Of a DNA stretch of 57,199 nt, positions 27,621 to 37,369 are shown piece by piece. The DNA comes from Neisseria sp. (lineage in GTDB: Bacteria; Pseudomonadota; Gammaproteobacteria; Burkholderiales; Neisseriaceae): NCBI RefSeq assembly GCF_030530745.1, contig NZ_JAUMUI010000016.1, positions 1 to 57,199 on the forward strand. Reading direction: 5' to 3'. Positions within the stretch are counted from its first letter, which is position 1; each line of letters starts with the position of its first letter. A program made the position numbers and the translations under genes. The notes under the pieces are model-generated. The model was not told where the DNA came from, searched no databases, and was given only the letters and a program-made list of their open reading frames with translations.

Positions 27621-29540
27621 ATGAGAAGGGTTTTATGGATGCTTGCTGCGGGTTGTGTGGCGCAGGTGTCGGCGCAAGGGCAGGAACAGTTGGCTGATGC
27701 CGGCGAAATCAGATCCTTGAAAGAGTTTGCTCCGCCCAAACCGGTTACGCCCGATGCGGCTCAGGGCTATATGCCCGAAAACCAGTTCGACCGAACCGAC
27801 CGCAGCGGTTACTATTTTGTAACCGGCAATATCGACAAAGCCATGCGCCCGGTGAAGGCCAACAGTGGCTTTTACGGCCGCAGCTTCTACAATTCGGCCT
27901 CAATCCAGGCGCGCGGTGCGCGGTTTTACGGCAACGCCAATATCAACCACACCAAGGCCGGCGACTATAAAGACGGCGGGGGCAGTAAAGCCGGCTGGGG
28001 CTACAGCCGTTTCAACCAAGCTTTGGTGTTGGGTTTTGTGCCGTCTGAAAACCAGGAATACCGCCTGACTTATCTGCACGACCGTATTGATGACGACAAA
28101 CAGCCGCAGTTTGCCAACGATGCGGTTAAAACCGACCGCAATATCGTCCGGATGGGTGCGCGCTGGGGCGGTTCGGATTTAAACAACACCCTGCGCGCTG
28201 AGGCGGGCTTTACCCGCCTGGACCGCCGCGCCGACAATTATTCGCTGCGAAGCGGCGGTACCAACCGGATATTTGTCGGCCTCGACCGCAAAATCTTCAA
28301 TTTTTCCCTCAAACACGATTATGGCAGGGGAAAATTCCACAATGCTTTCATTGCGGGCTACCAGCACGACAGCCACGACGGCATCCGCCATACCCGTACC
28401 GACGTGCTTGACTTTCCCAATGCCTACCGTTTCGCCGGCATCCGTACCGGCAGCTACCGCCTTTCCGATACGCTGGCCTACCGTTTCGACAACCGCCACA
28501 AACTCGGTTTGGGGTTGGGCTATGAATACAATGATGCCGAGGTGCGCAAAAATACTGCGCAACTGCCCAACCCTGCAAACCCTGCCCTGGCTTTCGCCAG
28601 TGCACAGCAGGTGTGGCGGGATTATTACGGTTTCGACTTTAACGGCAAAGTTCGCCGCGAGGCCTTTTCGGGGGAGCTGAAATATGATTTCACCCCGTCG
28701 GAACTGCACAAATACAGCATCAGTGCCGCCCATATCGAACGCATCGGCGACAACACCGAACGTTTCAATTCGCTGGCCTCGTTGGTATACGACCGCCGCA
28801 GCGGCGCGCGGCGCAATCAAAATCCTGCCGCCGCCATGGTCGGAAACCCGTTGCTCAAGCCGGAAGGGCATAACTTTGTCAGAATCAGCGCCGATCTGAA
28901 AAACAGCGCCTACAACGGCTACATGGATTCCCTCATGGGACGGGGCTGGAATGCCGGCGGCTCGCTGATGTACGACAAAGTGAAAAACCTGATTATCTTC
29001 GACCGTGCGCGCGGCCAGGCCGGTGTGGCGGCAGACAACGGCGGCATCATTGTACGCAATGCGGATGCAGACATCGTGTCGGCCGATATTTATGCCCGCT
29101 ACAATTTCAATCCGCGCTGGGCGGCCGGGGCAAAAGCGTTTTACCGTTACGGCCGCAATGCGGACGACGGCAGGCCGCTCTACCAGATACGGCCGTTCGA
29201 GCTGGCCGTGCAGGCCGACTATAAAAATTATTTCCGCTACGGAAGCTACAGCATGGGTGCGGCAGGGCGTTATGTGGCGAAGCAGGCGCGCGGCGATTTC
29301 GACACGGCGTCGGGTCTCGGCATCGACCGGCGCGAGGCTGCCAAAAGCTTTGCAACGGCCGATGTTTATGCTGCGGTGAACGTGAAAGACCGCTACGGCC
29401 TGCGCGCGGGTGTCAACAATATTTTCAACCGCAGGTATGCCGACTTTATCAGCGGCGATCATGTGGAAGCGCTCGCGCCCACACGGGTGGTATATGCGCC
29501 CGGGCGGACTTATTGGCTGAGCCTGCATGCGGCGTTTTAA
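27621..29540 (+). CDS. NosA/OprC-like outer membrane receptor with reduced plug
   Basis: The 639-residue protein has a signal peptide (about 1-18, ending VSA) and a long beta-barrel ending in aromatic F (SLHAAF). The barrel carries patterns shared with TonB-dependent copper receptors: GDYKDGGGSKAGWGYSRFN near residue 115, LLKPEGHNF near 415, VRNADADIVSADIYARYNF near 475, LYQIRPFEL, GVNNIFNRRYADF and PGRTYWLSL. Fewer than about 70 residues lie between the signal and the first barrel-like strand, so a full plug domain (usually 120-150 residues) is missing or cut down, and no TonB box is evident. The mature part has no Cys. The start at 27621 follows GGAAAGGTA. First gene of an apparent operon with an ABC importer. 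Confidence 0.75.
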   Translation: MRRVLWMLAAGCVAQVSAQGQEQLADAGEIRSLKEFAPPKPVTPDAAQGYMPENQFDRTDRSGYYFVTGNIDKAMRPVKANSGFYGRSFYNSASIQARGARFYGNANINHTKAGDYKDGGGSKAGWGYSRFNQALVLGFVPSENQEYRLTYLHDRIDDDKQPQFANDAVKTDRNIVRMGARWGGSDLNNTLRAEAGFTRLDRRADNYSLRSGGTNRIFVGLDRKIFNFSLKHDYGRGKFHNAFIAGYQHDSHDGIRHTRTDVLDFPNAYRFAGIRTGSYRLSDTLAYRFDNRHKLGLGLGYEYNDAEVRKNTAQLPNPANPALAFASAQQVWRDYYGFDFNGKVRREAFSGELKYDFTPSELHKYSISAAHIERIGDNTERFNSLASLVYDRRSGARRNQNPAAAMVGNPLLKPEGHNFVRISADLKNSAYNGYMDSLMGRGWNAGGSLMYDKVKNLIIFDRARGQAGVAADNGGIIVRNADADIVSADIYARYNFNPRWAAGAKAFYRYGRNADDGRPLYQIRPFELAVQADYKNYFRYGSYSMGAAGRYVAKQARGDFDTASGLGIDRREAAKSFATADVYAAVNVKDRYGLRAGVNNIFNRRYADFISGDHVEALAPTRVVYAPGRTYWLSLHAAF

Positions 29541-29543
29541 GGC

Positions 29544-29577
29544 TTTCAGACGGCCTGCATGAAAATGCCGTCTGAAA
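29544..29577. repeat. facing DUS pair between receptor and binding-protein genes
   Basis: TTTCAGACGGC and GCCGTCTGAAA form 11-bp arms around a 12-base loop, in the 54-base gap. It could weaken read-through from the receptor gene into the ABC genes. One DUS is AG-type and the other AT-type. Confidence 0.7.
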
Positions 29578-29594
29578 CAATATAGGAGAAAAAA

Positions 29595-30566
29595 ATGCAC
29601 AGACGCAGATTTTTAAAATGGGGCGCGGCACTGGCGGCGGCAGGCGTTCTGCCTCCGGTATCCGCCGCCAGAGCCAAAGAGGCGTTTACCGTATACGGTG
29701 CACCTGCACTGCCGACCATGACCATCGCCGTAGCCGCCCTGCAGGGCAGGCTGGCGAAGCAGGCGGCGGTGTCGGTAAAAACCTGGCGTTCGCCCGACCA
29801 GCTGCGGGCGGGCGTGGCGGGCGGCACGTTCAAGGTAATGATGAGCCCGAGCAACGTGGGCGTTAATCTGCGCAACCAGGGGCGCAAAGTCGGCATGGTG
29901 AACATTCTCACCAACGGCATCATTCAGCTGGTGGGCAAGGGTAAAGCCATTGCGCATCCGCGCGAATTGGCGGGAAAGCGGGTGATTATCCCGTTTAAAA
30001 ACGATATGCCCGACATTGTGTTCCAAGCCTTGCTGAAAAAGCTGGGTATCGATGCGCGTCAAGTGCACATCACCTATGCGGCGACGGGCGCGGAAGCCGT
30101 GGGGCTGTTTTTGAGCCGCAACTTTGATGCCGCGCTGGTGCCCGAGCCGCTGGCCGCCGCCGCCGTATTGCGCGGCAAAACCATGGGGGTGAACGTGGTG
30201 CGCGGTTTCGACGTTGCCCGCATGTGGGGGCAGGCTTTCGGCACCCGGCCGGTGATTCCGCAGGCGGGGCTGATTGCCGATACGGACTTCTACCGCGCCA
30301 ACAAAGCCAAATTCGACCTCTTCCACCAAGACTTGAAAAACGCGCTGGTGTGGATAAACGCCAACCGCCAAAGCGCGGCGGAAATCGGCAAAAACTATCT
30401 GGCCGCGCCCGTGCCCGCGATTGTTTCGGCCATTCCCCACGCCAACCTTACGGTAACCAAAGGCTCGGAGCTGAAAAACGGCATCATGGCGTTTTATGAA
30501 GAACTGATGCGTTTCAACCCCAGGCTTTTAGGTGGCAGACTGCCCGACGACGGCTTCTTTTTATAA
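29595..30566 (+). CDS. Tat-exported ABC substrate-binding protein (NMT1/SsuA-like)
   Basis: The 323-residue protein begins MHRRRFLKWGAALAAAGVLP, a twin-arginine signal with RRRFLK, cleaved near residue 25-29 (VSA or ARA). The mature part has the two-lobe pattern of the nitrate/sulfonate/thiamine-precursor class: TIAVAALQGRLAKQ, then NILTNGIIQLVGKG, LAGKRVIIPFKNDMPD, AATGAEAVGLFLSRNFDAALVPEP. The ligand is not evident. Tat export suggests folding or cofactor loading before transport, which is unusual for this class. It has a GGAGAAAAAA ribosome site. A GC hairpin after the stop could keep this gene's message in excess over the permease. Confidence 0.82.
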   Translation: MHRRRFLKWGAALAAAGVLPPVSAARAKEAFTVYGAPALPTMTIAVAALQGRLAKQAAVSVKTWRSPDQLRAGVAGGTFKVMMSPSNVGVNLRNQGRKVGMVNILTNGIIQLVGKGKAIAHPRELAGKRVIIPFKNDMPDIVFQALLKKLGIDARQVHITYAATGAEAVGLFLSRNFDAALVPEPLAAAAVLRGKTMGVNVVRGFDVARMWGQAFGTRPVIPQAGLIADTDFYRANKAKFDLFHQDLKNALVWINANRQSAAEIGKNYLAAPVPAIVSAIPHANLTVTKGSELKNGIMAFYEELMRFNPRLLGGRLPDDGFFL

Positions 30567-30576
30567 GGACTTCCGG

Positions 30577-30598
30577 CCGCCCGTACAAAAACGGGCGG
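30577..30598 (+). terminator. GC-rich hairpin between binding-protein and permease genes
   Basis: CCGCCCGT, loop ACAAAA, ACGGGCGG form a perfect 8-bp stem 11 bases past the stop, with no T run. It is more likely an mRNA-stability or attenuation element within the operon than a full terminator. Confidence 0.5.
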
Positions 30599-30641
30599 GG
30601 CGGCTTTCAGACGGCCTTTTCGCAAAAACGGAACGGTAACG

Positions 30642-31439
30642 ATGATTAAAACCGACAAAATACGCAAACGCCAGGCGGCAGTGTTTTATGTGGCCGACTA
30701 TCTGTGGGGCGGCTTCGCCGGCTTGGGTGTGGCCATGATGGCGGTGGCGCTGTGGTCGTGGGGCAGCACCTTGGCCGGTGAATTTATACTGCCCGCACCG
30801 ACCGGCGTATTCACACAGGCCGTTGCCCTGCTGCGGGATTACGAAACGGGCGGGTTGGGTGTTTCGCTGTGGAGGGCGGCCGCCGGTATCGGCGTATCGC
30901 TGCTGCTGGGTACGGCGGCAGGGCTTTTGGCAGGCAGTTTTCAGACGGCCATGGCCATGCTGAAACCCGTGATTACCGTTTTATTGGCGATGCCGCCGAT
31001 TATCTGGGTGGTGATGGCGCTGTTTTGGTTCGGTTTCGGCAGCCCGAGCGTACTGTTTACCGTGATCATTATCGTTACGCCGCTTACTTTTGCAAGTGCG
31101 GCGGCAGGCATGGCGGGCATCAACAGGCAGTACGGGGAAGTGTTTGACGTTTACCGCACGGGCCGTCTGAAAAAAATCCGCTATTTCTACCTGCCCCACC
31201 TTACCGGCTACATGATTTCCAGTGTGGGCGTGGCAGTGGCGATGGGGGTGAAAGTGGTGGTGATGGCGGAACTTCTGGGAGCGGAGGAGGGGGTGGGCGC
31301 GCGTATCGCCGATGCCCGGACGATGCTGGAAACTTCTACGGTGATGGCCTATGTGTGCCTGATAGTCGCGCTGGCGGCGCTGTTCGAATATCTGGTAACC
31401 AAGCCTTTGGAAATCCTGTTTATGCCGTGGAGGAGGTAA
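30642..31439 (+). CDS. ABC transporter permease (NitT/TauT type)
   Basis: The 265-residue inner-membrane protein has about six spans and the cytoplasmic EAA-like loop GMAGINRQYGEVFDVYRTGRLKK (near 168-190), where the coupling helix contacts the ATPase. Patterns such as LPAPTGVFTQAVALL, MPPIIWVVMALFWFGFGSPS and GVGARIADARTMLET are typical of SsuC/TauC-type permeases. Two DUS are read in frame here, giving SFQTAM and GRLKK. The stop overlaps the ATPase start by one base (TAATG), so the two are translationally coupled. Confidence 0.88.
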   Translation: MIKTDKIRKRQAAVFYVADYLWGGFAGLGVAMMAVALWSWGSTLAGEFILPAPTGVFTQAVALLRDYETGGLGVSLWRAAAGIGVSLLLGTAAGLLAGSFQTAMAMLKPVITVLLAMPPIIWVVMALFWFGFGSPSVLFTVIIIVTPLTFASAAAGMAGINRQYGEVFDVYRTGRLKKIRYFYLPHLTGYMISSVGVAVAMGVKVVVMAELLGAEEGVGARIADARTMLETSTVMAYVCLIVALAALFEYLVTKPLEILFMPWRR

Positions 31440-32131
31440 TGTTGGAAATGTCGCATGTGCGGTTCGACATCCTGCGCGATGTCGTGGTACGCGATTTCAG
31501 CCTCACCCTGAGGCCGGGCGAAGTGAAAACCCTGTTCGGCCCCAGCGGCTGCGGCAAAACCACGGTTTTGCGCCTGATCAGCGGCCTAGAAACGCCCAAG
31601 ACAGGCCTTATCCGCAACGGTTTTAAAAAAACCGGCTTCCTGTTTCAGGAAAACCGGCTGTTGGAAAACCTCAGTGCGATGCAGAACATTACCGTTTTTA
31701 TGGAAAAAGCCGATGAAGGCGCAGTGGCGGAATTGGCTGCCGAGGTGGGATTGGGCTCGGGCGACTTGAACAAATACCCGGCAGAACTGAGCGGCGGCAT
31801 GGCCAAGCGGGTGGCTTTTCTGCGGCTTTTACTCAGCGGCTGCGGCCTGGCCCTGCTCGACGAACCTTTTGTGGGGCTCGACAGGGATCTGCGCGATATT
31901 CTGGCCGGAATGCTGACAGAAAAAATCCGCCGCCGCGAACTGGCCTGCGTACTGGTAACGCACGACCGTTTCGAAGCGGTGCGGCTCAGCCACGAAATCA
32001 TGCTGCTCGCCCCCAAAGGCATGGCCGTTTGCCGGCGGGTGTGTTTGAACGAAGATTTGGCAGATCGCGATACGGCCTATGAAACAAGGGTGGCGGCGGA
32101 GCAGTTTCACGGAATCCGCTATTATGAATAA
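31439..32131 (+). CDS. ABC transporter ATP-binding protein
   Basis: The 230-residue ATPase has Walker A GPSGCGKTT near residue 34, a Q-loop region FLFQENRLL, the signature LSGGMAKR, Walker B LALLDEPFVGLD and the H-loop VTHDRFEA. It powers the adjacent permease. The start at 31439 is chosen because a GGAGGAGG ribosome binding site lies just upstream, within the permease gene, and the protein matches the family from here; an open frame runs further upstream but is not needed. The last 8 bases overlap the NnrS gene. Confidence 0.9.
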   Translation: MLEMSHVRFDILRDVVVRDFSLTLRPGEVKTLFGPSGCGKTTVLRLISGLETPKTGLIRNGFKKTGFLFQENRLLENLSAMQNITVFMEKADEGAVAELAAEVGLGSGDLNKYPAELSGGMAKRVAFLRLLLSGCGLALLDEPFVGLDRDLRDILAGMLTEKIRRRELACVLVTHDRFEAVRLSHEIMLLAPKGMAVCRRVCLNEDLADRDTAYETRVAAEQFHGIRYYE

Positions 32132-33221
32132 TTTCTTCAGCCACCCCATGCGCGGCTTTTTTACCGCCGCAGCCCTGTTCGGCATTCTCGGCAGCGCCTG
32201 TTTTTTCGTCAGCCGCGATGCTGTTACGGTGCACCGCCTGTTTTTCCTCAACCTGCTGCCTGCCTGTGCCTACAGCGGCTTTCTGCTGACCGCCATGCCA
32301 AGTTGGACGGATTACCGCGGCAGTATTGCCGGCGCGGCCAAAATGCTCGGCGGCACCGTTGCGGCGGCATGGGCGGTTTCGTTTTTCAATGTACGGGCGG
32401 GTGCGGCTCTGCTTGCCTGCTTGTGGCTGATGCTGTTGTTTTTTTGCGCCCGTATGGTTTTTTTGGGCAAAGACCGCCGCAATTTTTCTGTTTTAATGCT
32501 GCTCTTTTTGTTGGCCGCGTTTCAGACGGCCTATGCTTTCAGCCTCGACGGCCGCTTTCTCAGGGCGCAGCTGCACCTGAACATTGCCGCCACCGTGCTT
32601 ATCGGTTTCCGTATCAGCATCGTGATGGGGGCGGAAGCATTGAAAGAATGCCGTCTGAAAGACCCGCTGTTTGTTCCCAACGCCGTTTATAAAAACATGG
32701 CGGTTGTTTTTCTTGCCGCCTATGCCTTTATCGAGCTGCTGCTGCCTGCCGAAGCGGCGGGCTATGCCGCTTTGGGCTGCGGCTGCATCCTGCTGGCAAG
32801 GCTCAAAGAGCTGCACCACCGTGAGCTGCTGCGCAAACACTATCTGGCTCTGTATTACGCCGTGCAGCTTTCCGGCGCATGCGGTTATTTGTGGCTGGGT
32901 GTCGGAAAAATCCGCATGATGCCGGATACCCCGCCGCTGCACCTGATTGCTTTGTGCTGCATGTTCGGCACTGTTTTGCTGGTTTTTATTACGGCGGGTT
33001 TGCGCCACAGCAGCTTCGTTCGCCTCGACTACCCCAAACTTTCCCGCGCAGCGTTCGCCTGTCTGGCCGCCGCCGCCGTATCGCGCACGCTGCTGTTCGG
33101 GCACGGCGCATGGTTTTATCTTTATCTGCCCGCGCTGTTCCTTGCCGCTGCCTTTACCCTCTACCTGGCCGATTTTGTGCCGGTTTTTAAAAACCGGCCG
33201 TTTTACGGCGATCCTGAGTAA
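32124..33221 (+). CDS. nnrS: NnrS family membrane protein
   Basis: The 365-residue protein is almost entirely hydrophobic, with about ten to twelve spans and the NnrS pattern: HPMRGFFTAAALFGIL at the start, LPACAYSGFLLTAMPSWTDY, LHLNIAATVLIGFRISIVMG and GLRHSSFVRLDYP. NnrS proteins are haem- and copper-containing inner-membrane proteins found with denitrification genes and linked to protection from nitric oxide stress. Several His residues sit in or near spans. The start overlaps the ATPase gene by 8 bases, so it belongs to the importer operon. In-frame DUS give AFQTAY and CRLKD. A DUS-pair terminator directly follows. Confidence 0.87.
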   Translation: MNNFFSHPMRGFFTAAALFGILGSACFFVSRDAVTVHRLFFLNLLPACAYSGFLLTAMPSWTDYRGSIAGAAKMLGGTVAAAWAVSFFNVRAGAALLACLWLMLLFFCARMVFLGKDRRNFSVLMLLFLLAAFQTAYAFSLDGRFLRAQLHLNIAATVLIGFRISIVMGAEALKECRLKDPLFVPNAVYKNMAVVFLAAYAFIELLLPAEAAGYAALGCGCILLARLKELHHRELLRKHYLALYYAVQLSGACGYLWLGVGKIRMMPDTPPLHLIALCCMFGTVLLVFITAGLRHSSFVRLDYPKLSRAAFACLAAAAVSRTLLFGHGAWFYLYLPALFLAAAFTLYLADFVPVFKNRPFYGDPE

Positions 33222-33262
33222 CAACAGGCCGTCTGAAAGTGTTTTTTCAGACGGCCTGTTGT
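33221..33262. terminator. 18-bp perfect hairpin with DUS pair, after nnrS
   Basis: ACAACAGGCCGTCTGAAA pairs exactly with its complement around a 6-base loop. It begins at the last base of the nnrS stop codon and serves both nnrS and the convergent oxidoreductase gene. Confidence 0.88.
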
Positions 33263-33272
33263 CCGGCAGGGT

Positions 33273-36200
33273 TTACAGCCGCACTTTCTCGATGCCGCCG
33301 TTGTTGGCTTTTTCAACGAAGTCGTTCTGCCAGTTGTCGCCGAGGATATGCTTGGCCATTTCCACTACGATGTAGTCGGCGGGCAGTTGGTTGTCGTCGG
33401 TGTAGCGGCTTAAGCCTTGCAGGCAGGCGGGGCAGGAGGTGAGCATTTTCACCGGCCCGCCCTGCGGCAGTTGGTTGAGGTTTTTCTCGATTTCTTCCTG
33501 CTTGCGGAATTTCACCTGCGTGGCGATGTCGGGCCGTTTGACGGCAAACATGCCGCTCTCACCGCAGCAGCGGTCGCTCAACACCACTTCTTTGCCCATC
33601 AGCTCGCTGGTCATTTTGGCGGCGTTCATGGTTTTGATCGGGCTGTGGCAGGGGTCGTGGTAGAGATATTGCTGACCGCTTATGCCGTCGAGCTTGATGC
33701 CTTTTTCGAGCAGGAATTCGTGGATGTCGATGATGCGGCAGCCGGGGAAAATATCCTCGAAGCGGTATTTTTCGAGCTGGTCGTAGCAGGTGCCGCAGCT
33801 CACCACCACGGTTTTGATGTCGAGGTAGTTTAAGGTGTTGGCCAAACGGTGGAACAGCACGCGGTTTTCGGTGGTCATCTGCTCGGCTTTGGCTTTGTTG
33901 CCGCCGGCATCCTGCGGATAGCCGCAGCAGAGGTAGCCGGGCGGCAGCACGGTTTGCACGCCGGCGTGCCACAGCATGGCTTGGGTGGCCAGCCCCACTT
34001 GGCTGAACAGGCGCTCGGAGCCGCAGCCGGGAAAGTAAAACACGGCTTCGGCGTCTTCGCCGGTTTGCGGGTTGCGGATAATCGGCACGGTTTTGGCGTC
34101 TTCGATGTTCAGCAGCGCGCGGGCGGTTTTAATCGGCACGTTGCGCGGCAGCGGGCGGTTGATAAAGTGCACTACCTGCTCTTTTATCGGGGCTTTGCCG
34201 GTGGTGGCTTTGGGGGCGGCTTTCTGGCGGCATGCGCCGATGTGGAGTTTTTTGCCCCATTGGTAGCCTATGTTTTGCAGTTTGAAACCGGCTTCCACCA
34301 CGCCTTTGCGCAGAATATTGATGGTGCGCGGGTCGGTGGCGTTGAGAAAGGCCATGCCTGCGGCCACGGCGGGGTTGAATTTGCGTTTGCCGGATTTGTG
34401 CAGGTAGTTGCGGATGGCTACGGTAACGTCGCCGAAGTCGATGTTGACGGGGCAGGGTTTGACGCAGCGGTGGCAGACGGTGCAATGGTCGCCCACGTCG
34501 TTGAGTTCGTCGAAATGTTTGACCGACACGCCGCGGCGGGTTTGTTCTTCGTATAAAAACGCTTCGGTTAACAGGCCCACGCCGAGGATTTTATTGCGCG
34601 GGCTGTAGAGCAGGTTGGCGCGGGGAACGTGGGTGCTGCACACGGGTTTGCATTTGCCGCAGCGCAGGCAGTCTTTCACCGATTCGGCGATGGTGCCGAG
34701 GGCGGACTGCTCCATAATCAGCGATTCCACGCCCAATAATTCGAACGAAGGCGTGTAGGCGTTGCGCAGATCCGAGCCTTTCATCAGCTTGTGGCGGTTG
34801 AAGCGGCCTTGCGGGTCGGTTTTGGCTTTGTAGTCCCAGAAGGGCTGCATTTCTTCGTCGGTGAGGAATTCGAGTTTGGTGATGCCGATGCCGTGTTCGC
34901 CGGAAATCACGCCGCCTAAGCTGCGGGCGATGGCCATGATGCGCTCCACGGCTTTGTGGGCCGTCTGAAGCATGTCGTAATCGTCTGAATTAACAGGGAT
35001 GTTGGTGTGCACATTGCCGTCGCCGGCGTGCATGTGCAGCGCCACAAACACACGCGATCGCACCACTTTGGCATGGATTTTTGCCAAGCCCTGCATGATT
35101 TTGGTGTCGGTTTTGCCGCTGAAGATTTCAGACAGGGGTTTCATCACGTCGGCTTTAACCGATACGCGCAGGCGGAAATCGCGGAAGGCGGTAAAGCTGC
35201 TTTCGCTGTCGCTCGCTTCGGGTGCGGCGTGCACGGCGGCGCCGTAGCGCTGTTTATAGCCGGCCAGCGGCGCGTCGAGATGGGCGAGCAGCCATTGCCA
35301 GCGTTCCTGCACGGCCTCTACATGCGCGAGGGCGTGGTTGGCGCGTTCGCCCAACAGTTCGCTTTTGGGCAGGTCGGTGCCCATCTGCTCGACGGGCAGG
35401 TTGCCTTGCAGGTATCGGATCAGCGCTTCGCAGAGGGCGAGTTTGTTTTTAATCGACAATTCGATGTTGATGCGTTCGATGCCGTCTGAATACTCGCCCA
35501 AGCGTTCCAACGGAATCACCACGTCTTCGTTGATTTTGAAGGCGTTGGTGTGTTTGGCGATGGCGGCGGTGCGGCTGCGGTCGAGCCAGAAGGTTTTGCG
35601 CGCTTCGGGGGTAACGGCGGTAAAACCTTCGCCGTCGCGCGCTTGCGCCAGCTTCACGATGTGGTCGGCCGCTTCGTTTACGGCAGCTTCGTCGTCGCTG
35701 ACGATGTCGGCAATCAGCACCATTTTCGGGCGGCCCCTGCCCGCCGCTTTGGTGGCGTAGCCGACGGCGCGCACATAGCGCCAGTCGAGGTGTTCCAAGC
35801 CGGCCAGTTGCACGCTCTCGTGGCCGAGCAGGTAGTCGCGGATTTCCACAATGGAAGGCGTGGCGTTGGCGACGGTGCCGAAAAATTCCAAACAGATGGT
35901 GCGGATGTGTTTGGGCATGGTGTGCAGCACAAAGGCGCAGCTGGTGATGATGCCGTCGGTGCCTTCTTTCTGCACGCCGGGCAGGCCGCTTAGGAATTTG
36001 TCGGTAACGTCTTTGCCGAGGCCGACTTTGCGGAATTGCCGGCCGGGGATTTCCAAACGCTCGGTTTTCACGGTGTTCAGGCCGTCTGAAGTGAGCGTGT
36101 GCACGTCGAATATCGCGGTGTCTTCGTCGTGGATTTTGCCGAAGTTGTGGCGCACGCGCTCGATTTTCAGCCATTCGCCCTGCGGGTTGACCATTTTCCA

Positions 36201-37100
36201 ATAGGCGAGGTTGTCCAGCGCCGTGCCCCACAGCACCGCTTTTTTGCCGCCGGCGTTCATCGCTACGTTGCCGCCCACGCAGGAAGCGTCGGCGGAAGTG
36301 GGGTCGACCGCAAACACGAGTTTGGCGGCGGATGCTGTTTCTTCCACCCGCCGCGTAACCACGCCGGCGCCGCAGTGGATAATCGGATGCGTGCCCTCGA
36401 GTCCGGGCAGTTCCACATATTGCACGCCGTTGTGTTTGTCGAGTTTTTCGGTGTTGATCACCGCGCTCATCGCATCGAGCGGCACCGCGCCGCCGGTGTA
36501 GCCGGTGCCGCCCCCTCGCGGAATAATGGTCAAATCCAGCTCGATTAAGGCGCGCACCAGCGGAGCGATTTCGTCTTCGCTGTCGGGGTTGACCACTACA
36601 AACGGATATTCCACGCGCCAGTCGGTGGCGTCGGTAACGTGGCTCACGCGGGCGAGGCCGTCGAACATGATGTTGTGTTTGCGGGTGATTTTGCTCAAAC
36701 GCGCCAGAATCTGCGCCCGTTTTTGGCGGGTGGTTTCGAAGCTTTTCTCAAAACGGGCCACGGCCGCTTCGGCTGCTTCAAGCAGTTCGGCCACCTGCTC
36801 GTTGTTGTCGCGCCGTTTTTGGATTTCTCCCAAACGGTGCCGCATTTCACCTACCAATGCGGCCAGGCGGGCAGGGTGGTCGAGTAAGTCGTCGACCAGA
36901 TAGGGGTTGCGCACTACCACCCAGATGTCGCCGAGCACTTCAAACAGCATGCGCGCCGAACGGCCGGTGCGGCGTTGGCTGCGCAATGCCTGCAATATGT
37001 CCCAAGCGTGCCCGTCCAGCAGGCGGATAACGATTTCGCGGTCGGAATAAGAGGTATAGTTGTAAGGGATTTCGCGGATGCGTTGGAGGGCGGCAGTCAT
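33273..37100 (-). CDS. large FAD-linked oxidoreductase with Fe-S and CCG domains (DUF3683; D-2-hydroxyacid dehydrogenase type)
   Basis: At 1275 residues this is one of the longest genes here. Residues 1-160 form the DUF3683-type N-terminal extension. Next comes a PCMH-type FAD-binding domain ([29 protein letters not shown] near 200) and an FAD-linked oxidase C-terminal domain ([29 protein letters not shown]). A ferredoxin-like segment follows with [11 protein letters not shown] and [13 protein letters not shown], then cysteine-rich CCG domains ([25 protein letters not shown]). Such proteins oxidise D-lactate or related 2-hydroxyacids and pass electrons onward. The substrate cannot be told from sequence. 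It probably supplies electrons to the quinone pool. It is a single gene with a DUS pair upstream. Confidence 0.88.
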   Translation of the reverse strand: MTAALQRIREIPYNYTSYSDREIVIRLLDGHAWDILQALRSQRRTGRSARMLFEVLGDIWVVVRNPYLVDDLLDHPARLAALVGEMRHRLGEIQKRRDNNEQVAELLEAAEAAVARFEKSFETTRQKRAQILARLSKITRKHNIMFDGLARVSHVTDATDWRVEYPFVVVNPDSEDEIAPLVRALIELDLTIIPRGGGTGYTGGAVPLDAMSAVINTEKLDKHNGVQYVELPGLEGTHPIIHCGAGVVTRRVEETASAAKLVFAVDPTSADASCVGGNVAMNAGGKKAVLWGTALDNLAYWKMVNPQGEWLKIERVRHNFGKIHDEDTAIFDVHTLTSDGLNTVKTERLEIPGRQFRKVGLGKDVTDKFLSGLPGVQKEGTDGIITSCAFVLHTMPKHIRTICLEFFGTVANATPSIVEIRDYLLGHESVQLAGLEHLDWRYVRAVGYATKAAGRGRPKMVLIADIVSDDEAAVNEAADHIVKLAQARDGEGFTAVTPEARKTFWLDRSRTAAIAKHTNAFKINEDVVIPLERLGEYSDGIERINIELSIKNKLALCEALIRYLQGNLPVEQMGTDLPKSELLGERANHALAHVEAVQERWQWLLAHLDAPLAGYKQRYGAAVHAAPEASDSESSFTAFRDFRLRVSVKADVMKPLSEIFSGKTDTKIMQGLAKIHAKVVRSRVFVALHMHAGDGNVHTNIPVNSDDYDMLQTAHKAVERIMAIARSLGGVISGEHGIGITKLEFLTDEEMQPFWDYKAKTDPQGRFNRHKLMKGSDLRNAYTPSFELLGVESLIMEQSALGTIAESVKDCLRCGKCKPVCSTHVPRANLLYSPRNKILGVGLLTEAFLYEEQTRRGVSVKHFDELNDVGDHCTVCHRCVKPCPVNIDFGDVTVAIRNYLHKSGKRKFNPAVAAGMAFLNATDPRTINILRKGVVEAGFKLQNIGYQWGKKLHIGACRQKAAPKATTGKAPIKEQVVHFINRPLPRNVPIKTARALLNIEDAKTVPIIRNPQTGEDAEAVFYFPGCGSERLFSQVGLATQAMLWHAGVQTVLPPGYLCCGYPQDAGGNKAKAEQMTTENRVLFHRLANTLNYLDIKTVVVSCGTCYDQLEKYRFEDIFPGCRIIDIHEFLLEKGIKLDGISGQQYLYHDPCHSPIKTMNAAKMTSELMGKEVVLSDRCCGESGMFAVKRPDIATQVKFRKQEEIEKNLNQLPQGGPVKMLTSCPACLQGLSRYTDDNQLPADYIVVEMAKHILGDNWQNDFVEKANNGGIEKVRL

Positions 37101-37147
37101 AAGCGGGCGGTTCCGGAATATTTGTGTTGTGTTTGCGGATTTTGTTT

Positions 37148-37186
37148 TTCAGACGGCCTCTCAAACCGGATGAGGCCGTCTGAAAG
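37148..37186. repeat. facing DUS pair upstream of the oxidoreductase gene
   Basis: TTTCAGACGGCCTC and GAGGCCGTCTGAAA flank about 11 bases. The pair lies between divergently oriented units (the oxidoreductase gene and ffs). Confidence 0.7.
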
Positions 37187-37329
37187 CATAAACAAAAAGG
37201 TTCAATGTAATGTAATTTCCGGCTGTTTTCAATGGAAAAATATGGAAGTGCAATATGCAGGGCGTTCATGCAGGCCTGTTTTTTGTTGACAATCCCGCCG
37301 TACCGGCACGCGGCGGGCGCAATTATGGC

Positions 37330-37358
37330 TTGGTATGCACGGGTAAAGCAGATATAAT
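37330..37358 (+). promoter_or_regulatory. promoter of ffs
   Basis: TTGGTA and TATAAT are separated by exactly 17 bases, with the predicted start a few bases before the RNA. The -10 is perfect and the -35 matches four of six positions. Confidence 0.75.
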
Positions 37359-37369
37359 GCGAACCTTAC

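Noticed and set aside
28179-29600. 473-codon minus-strand frame opposite the outer membrane receptor
   Set aside because: No family pattern or ribosome site; the receptor frame has a signal peptide and barrel features.
37286-37317. TTGACA and a GC hairpin upstream of ffs as the main promoter or terminator
   Set aside because: No -10 at proper spacing for this TTGACA, and the hairpin lacks a T run; the TTGGTA/TATAAT pair fits ffs better.
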